Origin: Mucilaginibacter gotjawali
GTDB lineage: Bacteria > Bacteroidota > Bacteroidia > Sphingobacteriales > Sphingobacteriaceae
Assembly: GCF_002355435.1 (NCBI RefSeq)
Contig: NZ_AP017313.1
Span: forward strand, 4,650,001-4,714,000
Direction of reading: 5' to 3'
Length of the DNA: 64,000 bases
The notes below the pieces were generated by a model. That model was not told where the DNA came from and made no database searches. It saw only the letters and a list, made by a program, of their open reading frames with translations. Below, in pieces: positions 16,854 through 24,220 of this stretch. The stretch's first letter is position 1. Each line of letters opens with the position of its first letter. A program made the translations under genes and the position numbers.

Positions 16854-17618
16854 TTATTCTTCGAAACGCTTCAAATACGCCTTATCAATCAACTCCCCGT
16901 ACCAGATCTCGCTTTTTACATCCATGCTGAACCATGGCGAGTGATATTGCAATACCTGTATATTTTGCGCGGGCATAAAGCTTTGGGCGAGGAGGAATAG
17001 TTTTTTATGCTGAGGGTTTTCCACCACGTCCATCACAATAAAACAATGGCCCGGTGAGCCGCCTTTGATGAAAATATCGCCTGTTTTTAGCTCATCAGGA
17101 CTTTTAACTCTTTTCAATTCCTTATCAAGCGACAGGGTGCCGGCGTAATCAAAAACCAGGGTCATATACCGCATAAAGGTGGGGTAGCTATAATCTTTTT
17201 TGGCCTTTAATACCCAGCGGTCGTTATGATAGCGGTATCCGTCAGCGTAGTGGATATAGTCACATTTAAAGCCGCTTTCAAAATGAAAAGCAATCTCGCT
17301 GAACCGTTTTTGACGATACAAATATTCTCCCCGCAGCCGCATTACGGCATCCGCACATTGCTGCAAGTCCTCATTACCCACACTCAGATCCACTACTGCG
17401 GCCGTAAAGACATCCGTAGCGGCAACAGCGCCTTTGTAGGTTAAAGTATGAGTGCCTGCAGGTTTCAGCGGGAGGTTTTGCAGGTATTCGCCAAAGCTGC
17501 CCGGAGGCGGTTTTACCTGCTGGTAACCGGCAGGGGCAGTAAAACGGGTAAGCACGGTATCGGTTGAAGTAAATGCGCTGCAAACCAACAGAAATAAGGA
17601 CGTGATAGTGCTTTTCAT
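16854..17618 (-). CDS. DUF4846-family exported protein
   Basis: I placed the start at ATG 17618, where a signal peptide begins (MKSTITSLFLLVCSAFTS), giving 254 residues; the longer frame upstream lies in the neighbouring gene. The protein has GSFGEYLQNLPLKPAG, DLQQCADAVMRLRGEYLY, FHFESGFKCDYIHYADGYRY and GGSPGHCFIVMDVV, which I recognise as the DUF4846 pattern of Bacteroidota. The conserved cysteine and the SPGHC(F)IV block recall NlpC/P60-like papain folds, but this is inference. It starts 5 bp after the stop of the M15 peptidase gene, so both probably act on the cell envelope from one transcript. Confidence 0.75.
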   Translation of the reverse strand: MKSTITSLFLLVCSAFTSTDTVLTRFTAPAGYQQVKPPPGSFGEYLQNLPLKPAGTHTLTYKGAVAATDVFTAAVVDLSVGNEDLQQCADAVMRLRGEYLYRQKRFSEIAFHFESGFKCDYIHYADGYRYHNDRWVLKAKKDYSYPTFMRYMTLVFDYAGTLSLDKELKRVKSPDELKTGDIFIKGGSPGHCFIVMDVVENPQHKKLFLLAQSFMPAQNIQVLQYHSPWFSMDVKSEIWYGELIDKAYLKRFEE

Positions 17619-17622
17619 GGTG

Positions 17623-18464
17623 TTATTGAATAAGTTCGGGCCGGTACTCAAAGTGCATGGTATCATAATGATACCATTTGCCACCCCAGATGAAACCGTA
17701 TTTCTCAAACGTATCGACGATCAACTGTGGTATGCGGTTTTTATATTTAATTACCGCGTTTTCATTGCTGCATTTGCAGGCCCATTGCCAGTAATCGGAA
17801 TAAGCGGTATTGATATCAATCGTCATCCCGAAACTGTGCATGCTGTGGCGGTGGGTGCCGGCTATATTCCGCCAGGTAAAGGTACCGCCAATGTTCGTGA
17901 GGTATCTTTTTAATTCGGGATGTTCATCCAGTTCTTTTGATATTTGGGCGAGTTTTTTGTCGATGCCGTTGATCTTTGTCACCCTGATCCGCTGGCCAAC
18001 CAGTTTGGGGCACCACGTAATTTCGACCAGGTTTTTTTCAACCGCTTTTTCCGTAGCGCCATACATCTTTAAAAAGAACGGCTCATACCTGATCCTGCCG
18101 GGATCAAAGTTCGACGCAAGCGGCTCCCTTAACAACCCGGCCGTGTATTTTTGGGTGAACATATCTTTCAGATCAGGCTTATCCAGCAAGGTTTTGAAGG
18201 ATTTATTTTTGATGCCATCATCCCAAAGCATTTTTGTTTTATCTTTAAAAATGAGGTGGTTACCGGCATAGCCGGAGATGAAATTTGGGTAAGTTTCAAT
18301 GAGTTTTTTGCGGCTGGGGGGATGGTGTCTCCTTTCTGTCCCAGCGGGGTCTCTCGCAGAGGACCCTGCGTTCCGGCCGGCATTATCCAGCGCAGGGTCC
18401 CCGTTGGGAGACCCTGCGGGGGCGGGTACGATAAGTATATCAGGAGCAAAATTATTGTTCTCAT
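17623..18464 (-). pseudogene. M15-family (VanY-like) peptidase gene split by a repeat insertion
   Basis: The catalytic part (from about SRKKLIETYPNFISG) has the M15 zinc motifs: HSFGMTID (HxxGxxxD) near its C-terminal half and DTMHFE near the end. These enzymes cleave D,D- or L,D-peptide bonds in peptidoglycan stems. A signal-peptide start (MRTIILLLIYLSYP, ATG at 18464) lies just upstream but in a different frame. Between them sits a 92-bp double-hairpin repeat (18334-18425), whose length is not a multiple of three. The catalytic frame is open upstream to an ATG at 18525, but that route gives no signal peptide and overlaps the pentapeptide gene. I therefore read this as a disrupted exported peptidase; a cytoplasmic product from 18525 remains possible. 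Confidence 0.65.
18334..18425. repeat. 92-bp REPIN-like double hairpin, copy 1 (inside the M15 gene)
   Basis: The element holds two hairpins with GCAGGGTC/GACCCTGC-type stems in inverted arrangement; on the plus strand its first stem varies as GCGGGGTC...GGACCCTGC. The core GGACCCTGCGTTCCGG and CCAGCGCAGGGTCCCCG are shared with copies at 19118 and 19914. This copy separates the signal peptide and catalytic domain of the M15 peptidase. Confidence 0.85.
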
Positions 18465-18475
18465 TTTTTGATCTT

Positions 18476-19051
18476 TTACCCCTCAATCCTGATATCATAT
18501 TTAGCCAGCAGACCCGCCAGCCCATGTGCGGAAAACCTCGCTTTTTTTAAATTATTATTATCCGGGTCGATGGTGAAATTGTAGGAAGTACGGAGATCAG
18601 CGTTTTTTAATATGGTGCGGCTAAAAAAGGCCCGGTTGAGGTTGCAGTTATTGAAGTGGGCATCGGTAAGGTCAGCCTCGGTAAAATCCGTTTCCACCAT
18701 CGAGCAATCTTTAAACTTAGCCCCTTTGTTTTTCTTTTTGTAGAAAATGGCATTGTCAAGAATGCAGTTTTCAAAATTCACCTCAAACAAAAAATCGCGG
18801 CTTTTGCTGAAATCCGCACCGCTGAGCTTGCAGTCTTTAAAATGGAGATCCTGTAAACCAGTATCAGCTAATTGTGCCAGCGACAAATTGCAATCCTCGA
18901 ACCGGCAGCCAATAAAAACCATTCCTGACAAGTGAGCATAGGAAAGATCACAATTTACAAATGCGCAATTTTCATAGGTGCGCTTATGCCCTACGATGGC
19001 AGCGGCGGATATTTTAGTAAAGGTTTCGTCTTCGATGATGTCAGGAGTCAT
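18476..19051 (-). CDS. Pentapeptide-repeat protein
   Basis: A 191-residue protein made of A(D/N)LxX-type pentapeptides: CAFVNCDLSYAHLSGMVFIG, LKDCKLSGADFSKSRDFLFE, TDFTEADLTDAHFNNCNLNR and AFFSRTILKNADL can be followed in register. Such sequences fold as a right-handed quadrilateral beta-helix. The length and the interruption of the repeat pattern around residue 85-110 resemble the Qnr/McbG class, which binds DNA gyrase as a DNA mimic, but many family members have no known role and no resistance function should be assumed. Cysteines are frequent at the outward positions. Its stop lies 12 bp from the ATG of the broken M15 gene. Confidence 0.85.
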   Translation of the reverse strand: MTPDIIEDETFTKISAAAIVGHKRTYENCAFVNCDLSYAHLSGMVFIGCRFEDCNLSLAQLADTGLQDLHFKDCKLSGADFSKSRDFLFEVNFENCILDNAIFYKKKNKGAKFKDCSMVETDFTEADLTDAHFNNCNLNRAFFSRTILKNADLRTSYNFTIDPDNNNLKKARFSAHGLAGLLAKYDIRIEG

Positions 19052-19117
19052 GGTGCAAAATAAACTATTCTATCGGATTGTATCTGAAGAAATAAATATC
19101 AACTTATTTGTAGCCGT

Positions 19118-19209
19118 TTCTATCCCCGCAGGGTCTCTCGCAGAGAACCCTGCGTTCCGGCGGGCATTATCCAGCGCAGGGTCCCCGTTGGGAGACCCTG
19201 TGGAGACGG
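19118..19209. repeat. 92-bp REPIN-like double hairpin, copy 2
   Basis: Intergenic copy between the pentapeptide-repeat and membrane-protein genes. It contains GCAGGGTCTCTCGCAGAG, CCTGCGTTCCGGCGGGC and CGCAGGGTCCCCGTTGGGAG. It differs from copy 3 at a few positions (for example CTGTGG for CTGCGG at the right end). Confidence 0.85.
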
Positions 19210-19228
19210 GAAAGTAACTTAAACGTAC

Positions 19229-19846
19229 TTATTCGTGTACCACGAAATCATTTTGTTTCGACAGTGAATAAACTTTTATGAAGAGAAACAAGGTGGGCAT
19301 AAAAGAAGCCCAAACGAGCAAAAACCTGTCTATCAATAACCACCGGACACTAAAATTATCATAAACATAGTCACCAATTGTAGGTAAGATTAATGCGACA
19401 AGCATCAATGCCACAAACCATCTGAAATATAACTTTATCATTTTACTCCGAACGAACAGCAACACAATCAGCATTGCGACTGCTAAACACGCAAAAAACA
19501 CGATGATGCTTTGAAATAATGCCGACATTGCTATCGCATCCAGATGGTTAAAATTCAAACTGATTATCGCCGGCACTTTCAAAAACAAAAGGAGAAGCAT
19601 TGCTCCTCGTATTAAAATATGTTCTTTAAATGCTCCGAGCACCCAAAACAAACCGATGTATACAACGATATTCAAAAAAGTAGCAATGATATTCCAAATG
19701 GAATCAGCCGAAGGCTCAGTTGCCTGTGGTTTGGTAAAGTCCGGAAATATGGTATGACCGAAATAAAAAAATAGAAAGACACTGTAAATCAGGAAAATGA
19801 CATTTGCAACTACTAATGCCAGCGCTATTTTTTTATTGATAACCAC
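19229..19846 (-). CDS. Hypothetical integral membrane protein
   Basis: This 205-residue protein has six likely membrane segments (about 7-29, 52-72, 77-98, 107-131, 137-157 and 172-194) and short loops. No motif that I recognise was found. It sits between two copies of the double-hairpin repeat (19118-19209 and 19914-20004). Its base composition is more AT-rich than the neighbouring mutase gene. Function unknown. Confidence 0.7.
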   Translation of the reverse strand: MVINKKIALALVVANVIFLIYSVFLFFYFGHTIFPDFTKPQATEPSADSIWNIIATFLNIVVYIGLFWVLGAFKEHILIRGAMLLLLFLKVPAIISLNFNHLDAIAMSALFQSIIVFFACLAVAMLIVLLFVRSKMIKLYFRWFVALMLVALILPTIGDYVYDNFSVRWLLIDRFLLVWASFMPTLFLFIKVYSLSKQNDFVVHE

Positions 19847-19913
19847 GCCTTTAAATTACGGATTAAAACAAATTTCCACTGTAATTTATTGAAAAATTAC
19901 CATGATGTACTTT

Positions 19914-20004
19914 TCTGTCCCCGCAGGGTCTCTCGCAGAGGACCCTGCGTTCCGGCGGGCATTACCCAGCGCAGGGTCCCCGTTGGGAGACCCTGCGGAG
20001 ACGG
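19914..20004. repeat. 92-bp REPIN-like double hairpin, copy 3
   Basis: Intergenic copy downstream of icmF (whose stop is at 20050). It holds GCAGGGTC-TCTCGCAGA-GGACCCTGC as first hairpin and GCAGGGTC-CCCGTTGGGA-GACCCTGC as second, the two being inverted relative to each other. All three copies within 1.7 kb lie in the same orientation. Confidence 0.85.
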
Positions 20005-20049
20005 AGGTAATTACTATAAACCCTATTCATTTGTGTTTATTAAACCAAC

Positions 20050-23000
20050 CTACATATTCCTCCGGTACTGCCCTCCAACCTCATACAACGCATGCGAGAT
20101 CTGCCCCAGGGAGCAATATTTACAGGCCTCCATCAGGCTCTCAAAAATATTGCCGCCGGCAATGGCGGTTTGCTGCAGGGTTTTCAGTAATTGAGGGATG
20201 CGGTCTTCGTTGCGGTGCTGAAACTCGTGCAGCGCTTCTATCTGGAACTGTTTTTCCTCTTCGGTTGCGCGGATCACTTCGGATGGAACAATGGTAGGCG
20301 AGCCATTTTTATTGAGGAAGGTATTTACGCCGACGATCGGGTATTCGCCTGTATGTTTAAGGGTTTCGTAGTAAAGCGATTCTTCCTGGATCTTGCTACG
20401 CTGGTACATGGTTTCCATGGCGCCCAGTACGCCGCCGCGGTCGTTAATGGCCTTAAATTCGGCTAAAACAGCTTCTTCCACCAGGTCGGTCAGTTCTTCA
20501 ATAATGAAAGCGCCCTGTATAGGGTTTTCATTTTTGGCAAGGCCGAGCTCGCGGTTGATGATCAGTTGGATCGCCATTGCCCTGCGCACCGATTCTTCGG
20601 TAGGCGTGGTGATGGCTTCGTCATAAGCATTGGTATGCAGGGAATTACAGTTATCATAAATGGCGTACAAAGCCTGCAGTGTGGTGCGGATATCGTTAAA
20701 GTCGATTTCCTGCGCGTGGAGCGAGCGCCCGCTGGTTTGGATATGGTATTTCAGTTTTTGGGAGCGGTCGTTCCCTTTGTATTTATTTTTGATGGCCTTG
20801 GCCCAGATGCGCCTTGCTACACGGCCGATCACGGCATATTCAGGATCTATCCCATTGGAGAAAAAGAACGACAGGTTGGGCGCGAAATCATCAATATGCA
20901 TCCCCCTGCTCAAATAGTACTCAACATAAGTAAACCCGTTTGAAAGGGTGAAGGCCAGCTGTGTAATAGGATTGGCCCCGGCTTCCGCAATATGGTAACC
21001 GGATATGGAAACCGAATAAAAGTTACGTACTTTCTGGTCAATAAAATACTGCTGGATATCGCCCATCATCCGCAAGGCAAATTCAGTGGAGAAAATGCAG
21101 GTATTTTGCGCCTGGTCCTCTTTTAAAATATCCGCTTGTACGGTGCCGCGAACGGTTGCGATGGCTTTGGCTTTTATTTTTGCATACACATCGGCGGGTA
21201 AAACCTGGTCGCCGGTGAGGCCAAGGAGCAATAGACCAAGGCCATCGTTGCCGGGGGGTAACGCAGAAGCCTCACCTAAATCCTCTCCAAAGGAGAGGAC
21301 TTTTTGATCTTCTTCAATTTCTTTAGGCCCTTTTCCCCCGGAGATTTTTGCCTCACCTAAATCCTCTCCAAAGGAGAGGACTTTCCTATCTGGTTGATTA
21401 AATAATGTTTCTTTAATAATTTGGATTACCCGTGTTGTATTATTAGCTATTTCTTCATTAGTAAAACGGATAACTTTAAATCCTTCATTATTTAAAACCT
21501 TTGTTCTGATGTCATCTTCTTCCTTAGTTGCCTCATGATATCCCCCATCAACTTCAATAACCAATCCTTTTGGTAAACAAACAAAGTCAGCAATATACCC
21601 ATCAATAGCATGCTGCCTTCTGATCTTATAACCAGTTTGATTATTTCTCAATAACTGCCACAATATATTTTCTGCTGGGGTTTGATTTTGCCTGTTTTCT
21701 CTTGAGTTTGCCTTCAATGTCTCCCAAATACGCAAATCACCAGTCATAAAACCTAACCTTTTATCACCCTCTCCTTTGGAGATGGCCGGGGTGAGGCTTT
21801 TTAAGCCCTCTCCTTTGGAGAGGGTTTGGGTGAGGCGATACGCAGGCCGGGATAACCCTTTATCATCATACAACTCCTTAAACTTCGCTTCTACCAAATG
21901 CTCCAGCTGATGTTCTTTGATATATTTTTCGCATTGCTGGTCGATAGCTGCGTTCATAAAAAAGCCAAGCAGCATAGGCGCCGGACCGTTTATGGTCATG
22001 GAAACGGAGGTCGACGCACTGCAAAGGTCAAAGCCGGAATACAGCTTTTTGGCATCATCCAAAGTGGCGATGCTCACGCCGGAATTACCTATTTTACCAT
22101 AAATATCGGGGCGGGTATGCGGGTCTTCGCCGTACAAGGTAACCGAATCAAATGCTGTGGACAGGCGGTGCGCAGGTTGCCCGAGCGATACATAATGAAA
22201 ACGTTTATTGGTACGCTCCGGACCACCTTCGCCGGCAAACATGCGGGTTGGGTCCTCCCCTTCGCGTTTTAACGGGAATACACCTGCCGTGTACGGGAAT
22301 TCTCCCGGCAAATTTTCGGTGAGGAGCCAGCGCAAAATATCGCCCCAGGCCTCATATTTCGGCAATGCAATTTTGGGGACCTGCAACTGCGACAGCGAGG
22401 TATAATAAAGCGGCTGTTTGATCTCTTTATCCCTTACCTTATAAATAAAATTTTCGGCGGTATATTGTTTAATGGTTTCGGGCCATTGTTTTAACAGGCG
22501 TTTGCATTCCGGATGCAGATGGTCTTCGAGATGTTTTTGAATTTCCCGTAGGGGCGCAAAATTTTGCGCCCACACGTTGTGGGTTTCTGATTGCCCGGTT
22601 AGGGGCGCAAAATTTTGCGCCCCTACCAGTTCTATTGTTCCCTGCACCTGGTACAATTGCTGCGCAATTTTGCATTGCTCATTCACCCAGCGTTTGTATT
22701 CCACGCTGCTTTCCACAATTTCAGCTAAATAGCGGTTCCTGTCAGGCGGGATGATGTAGATCTTTTCCGATTCGCCGGTGTGCAAATGGGCGATGTGTTT
22801 TGCATCGATAAAATCGGCCCCGGTTTTTACTTTGATGGCTTTCATTAATGCCTCAAAAAGGGTATTCATGCCCGGGTCATTAAATTGCGAAGCCATGGTA
22901 CCGTAAACCGGGATGTCTTCGTCTTTGGCATCAAACAAGTGATGGTTGCGTTTATATTGCTTGCGCACATCGCGGATGGCATCCAGCGCGCCGCGTTTGT

Positions 23001-24033
23001 CGAATTTATTGAGGGCAACGATGTCAGCAAAATCAAGCATGTCGATCTTTTCCAGCTGGGTAGCCGCGCCGAATTCGGGGGTCATTACGTAAAGCGACAG
23101 GTCGCAGTAATCCGTGATCATGGTATCCGACTGCCCGATGCCGGATGTTTCCACAATGATAAAATCATACCCGGCAGCTTTGCAGATATCGATACTTTCC
23201 TGCACATGTTTAGACAGCGCCAGGTTAGCCTGCCGGGTAGCCAGCGAACGCATGTACACCCTGGGGCTATTGATGGCGTTCATCCTTATCCTATCGCCTA
23301 GCAGTGCCCCGCCGGTTTTGCGTTTGGAAGGGTCGACAGAAATAATAGCCAGCGTTTTATCTGTCTCCATCAAAAACCGGCGGACGATCTCATCCACTAA
23401 AGATGATTTCCCCGATCCGCCAGTTCCGGTAATACCCAGTACAGGTGTATGATTGGTGCTAATGAGTTTATGAACCTCTGATAAAAAATTATCCGCTTCT
23501 TTTGGGTAATTCTCTACGATACTGATCGCGGTAGCAATGGATTTGATATCTTTTTCGGGCAAGTGTTTTAACTCACCGTTGAGTTTTATTTTATGCTGAA
23601 AGTCGCATTGCTGCAGCATATCATTGATCATGCCCTGCAGGCCCATTTTGCGGCCATCATCCGGAGAGTAAATGCGCGTGATGCCATATGCCTGCAGTTC
23701 CTCAATCTCGTGCGGAAGGAATACGCCGCCGCCGCCGCCAAATATTTTGATGTGGCCGGCGCCGCGTTCTTTCAGCAAGTCGTGCATGTATTTGAAATAC
23801 TCGAGATGCCCGCCCTGGTAGCTGGTGAGCGCAATGCCTTGTACATCTTCCTGGATGGCACAATTCACTACTTCCTCAACAGAGCGGTTGTGCCCCAAAT
23901 GGATCACCTCCGCGCCGGAGGATTGCAGGATCCTGCGCATAATGTTGATAGTAGCATCATGCCCGTCGAACAAAGATGCTGCGGTTACAAAACGGATCTT
24001 ATAGGTTGAATGATACGGGGCGATGCTTTCCAT
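20050..24033 (-). CDS. icmF: IcmF, fused isobutyryl-CoA mutase with inserted DUF559 nuclease domain
   Basis: IcmF interconverts isobutyryl-CoA and n-butyryl-CoA using adenosylcobalamin. The 1327 residues contain a B12-binding domain (1-140; DGHD with cobalt-ligand H25), a MeaB/ArgK-type G-protein chaperone (P-loop GTGGSGKSS, 203-211; NKFDKRG near 342-348), and the mutase domain (about 530 to the end; STSVSMTINGPAP, AQNTCIFSTEFALRMMGD, SVSISGYHIAEAGANP). Other IcmF proteins are about 1090 residues. The excess is two in-frame insertions: residues ~471-495, coded by two GGGGCGCAAAATTTTGCGCC palindromes, and residues 734-922, a DUF559 nuclease domain with repeat arms. The frame is open through both, so the gene may still be active. 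Flanking residues (RPAY / ALPPGNDGLG) rejoin perfectly when the insert is removed. Confidence 0.93.
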   Translation of the reverse strand: MESIAPYHSTYKIRFVTAASLFDGHDATINIMRRILQSSGAEVIHLGHNRSVEEVVNCAIQEDVQGIALTSYQGGHLEYFKYMHDLLKERGAGHIKIFGGGGGVFLPHEIEELQAYGITRIYSPDDGRKMGLQGMINDMLQQCDFQHKIKLNGELKHLPEKDIKSIATAISIVENYPKEADNFLSEVHKLISTNHTPVLGITGTGGSGKSSLVDEIVRRFLMETDKTLAIISVDPSKRKTGGALLGDRIRMNAINSPRVYMRSLATRQANLALSKHVQESIDICKAAGYDFIIVETSGIGQSDTMITDYCDLSLYVMTPEFGAATQLEKIDMLDFADIVALNKFDKRGALDAIRDVRKQYKRNHHLFDAKDEDIPVYGTMASQFNDPGMNTLFEALMKAIKVKTGADFIDAKHIAHLHTGESEKIYIIPPDRNRYLAEIVESSVEYKRWVNEQCKIAQQLYQVQGTIELVGAQNFAPLTGQSETHNVWAQNFAPLREIQKHLEDHLHPECKRLLKQWPETIKQYTAENFIYKVRDKEIKQPLYYTSLSQLQVPKIALPKYEAWGDILRWLLTENLPGEFPYTAGVFPLKREGEDPTRMFAGEGGPERTNKRFHYVSLGQPAHRLSTAFDSVTLYGEDPHTRPDIYGKIGNSGVSIATLDDAKKLYSGFDLCSASTSVSMTINGPAPMLLGFFMNAAIDQQCEKYIKEHQLEHLVEAKFKELYDDKGLSRPAYRLTQTLSKGEGLKSLTPAISKGEGDKRLGFMTGDLRIWETLKANSRENRQNQTPAENILWQLLRNNQTGYKIRRQHAIDGYIADFVCLPKGLVIEVDGGYHEATKEEDDIRTKVLNNEGFKVIRFTNEEIANNTTRVIQIIKETLFNQPDRKVLSFGEDLGEAKISGGKGPKEIEEDQKVLSFGEDLGEASALPPGNDGLGLLLLGLTGDQVLPADVYAKIKAKAIATVRGTVQADILKEDQAQNTCIFSTEFALRMMGDIQQYFIDQKVRNFYSVSISGYHIAEAGANPITQLAFTLSNGFTYVEYYLSRGMHIDDFAPNLSFFFSNGIDPEYAVIGRVARRIWAKAIKNKYKGNDRSQKLKYHIQTSGRSLHAQEIDFNDIRTTLQALYAIYDNCNSLHTNAYDEAITTPTEESVRRAMAIQLIINRELGLAKNENPIQGAFIIEELTDLVEEAVLAEFKAINDRGGVLGAMETMYQRSKIQEESLYYETLKHTGEYPIVGVNTFLNKNGSPTIVPSEVIRATEEEKQFQIEALHEFQHRNEDRIPQLLKTLQQTAIAGGNIFESLMEACKYCSLGQISHALYEVGGQYRRNM
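21268..21836 (-). mobile_element. In-frame cassette: DUF559/Vsr-like nuclease domain between inverted hairpin repeats
   Basis: The cassette is 567 bp (189 codons). Left arm: two units (21269-21305, 21350-21384) of GCCTCACCTAAATCCTCTCC plus AAAGGAGAGGACTTT. Right arm: two inverted units (21767-21798, 21805-21836) of the CCCTCTCCTTTGGAGAGGG type ending GGTGAGGC. Between them, from an internal ATG at 21747, lies a DUF559 domain: AENILWQLLRNNQ, YKIRRQHAIDGYIADFVCL, GLVIEVDGGYH, EGFKVIRFTNEEI. The PD-(D/E)xK-type residues D816, E827 and D829 (mutase numbering) are intact. There is no stop codon, so the domain is translated as part of IcmF. It is clearly more AT-rich than the flanking mutase codons, a sign of separate origin. 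Confidence 0.85.
22549..22625. repeat. Paired GGGGCGCAAAATTTTGCGCC palindromes inside icmF
   Basis: A 20-bp palindrome at 22552-22571 (GGGCGCAAAATTTTGCGCCC) and a perfect 26-bp palindrome at 22600-22625 share the same core and are separated by 28 bp. They encode the duplicated peptide AQNFAP (GAQNFAPLTGQSETHNVWAQNFAPLR is read across the pair). The insert falls in the linker between the G-protein and mutase domains of IcmF, where orthologues are shorter. Confidence 0.8.
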
Positions 24034-24055
24034 GCAGGCAATAATTAGTTGTCTG

Positions 24056-24063
24056 CAAAATTA
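24056..24063 (-). promoter_or_regulatory. Putative TAnnTTTG -7 box for icmF
   Basis: The minus strand reads TAATTTTG, matching the Bacteroidota -7 consensus TAnnTTTG, 22 bases before the icmF ATG. No good -33 TTTG partner at the usual spacing was found. No cobalamin-riboswitch-like sequence is visible upstream. Confidence 0.4.
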
Positions 24064-24220
24064 ATTAAATAAACCTTGCATAAACTATTAATTGTTTATG
24101 GCCTATTGTTGATGGTTCATGGAAAAAACATCATTGTTTTTTTCAGACGTTGACAGATGCACCCGCTGCTCCTTACCCGTATCGATTATTTCTTCTATCT
24201 TGATGCCCGGCTCCCCATTC

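Noticed and set aside
18168..18464. Separate 98-residue gene starting MRTIILLLIYLS
   Set aside because: Only its signal peptide is meaningful; after the repeat it runs out of frame through the M15 domain.
18476..19051. Calling the pentapeptide protein a quinolone-resistance Qnr
   Set aside because: The repeat fold is clear but nothing in the sequence shows gyrase binding; the name would overstate it.
24034..24220. Cobalamin riboswitch upstream of icmF
   Set aside because: I looked for the B12-box and a structured leader; the region is short and AT-rich without them.
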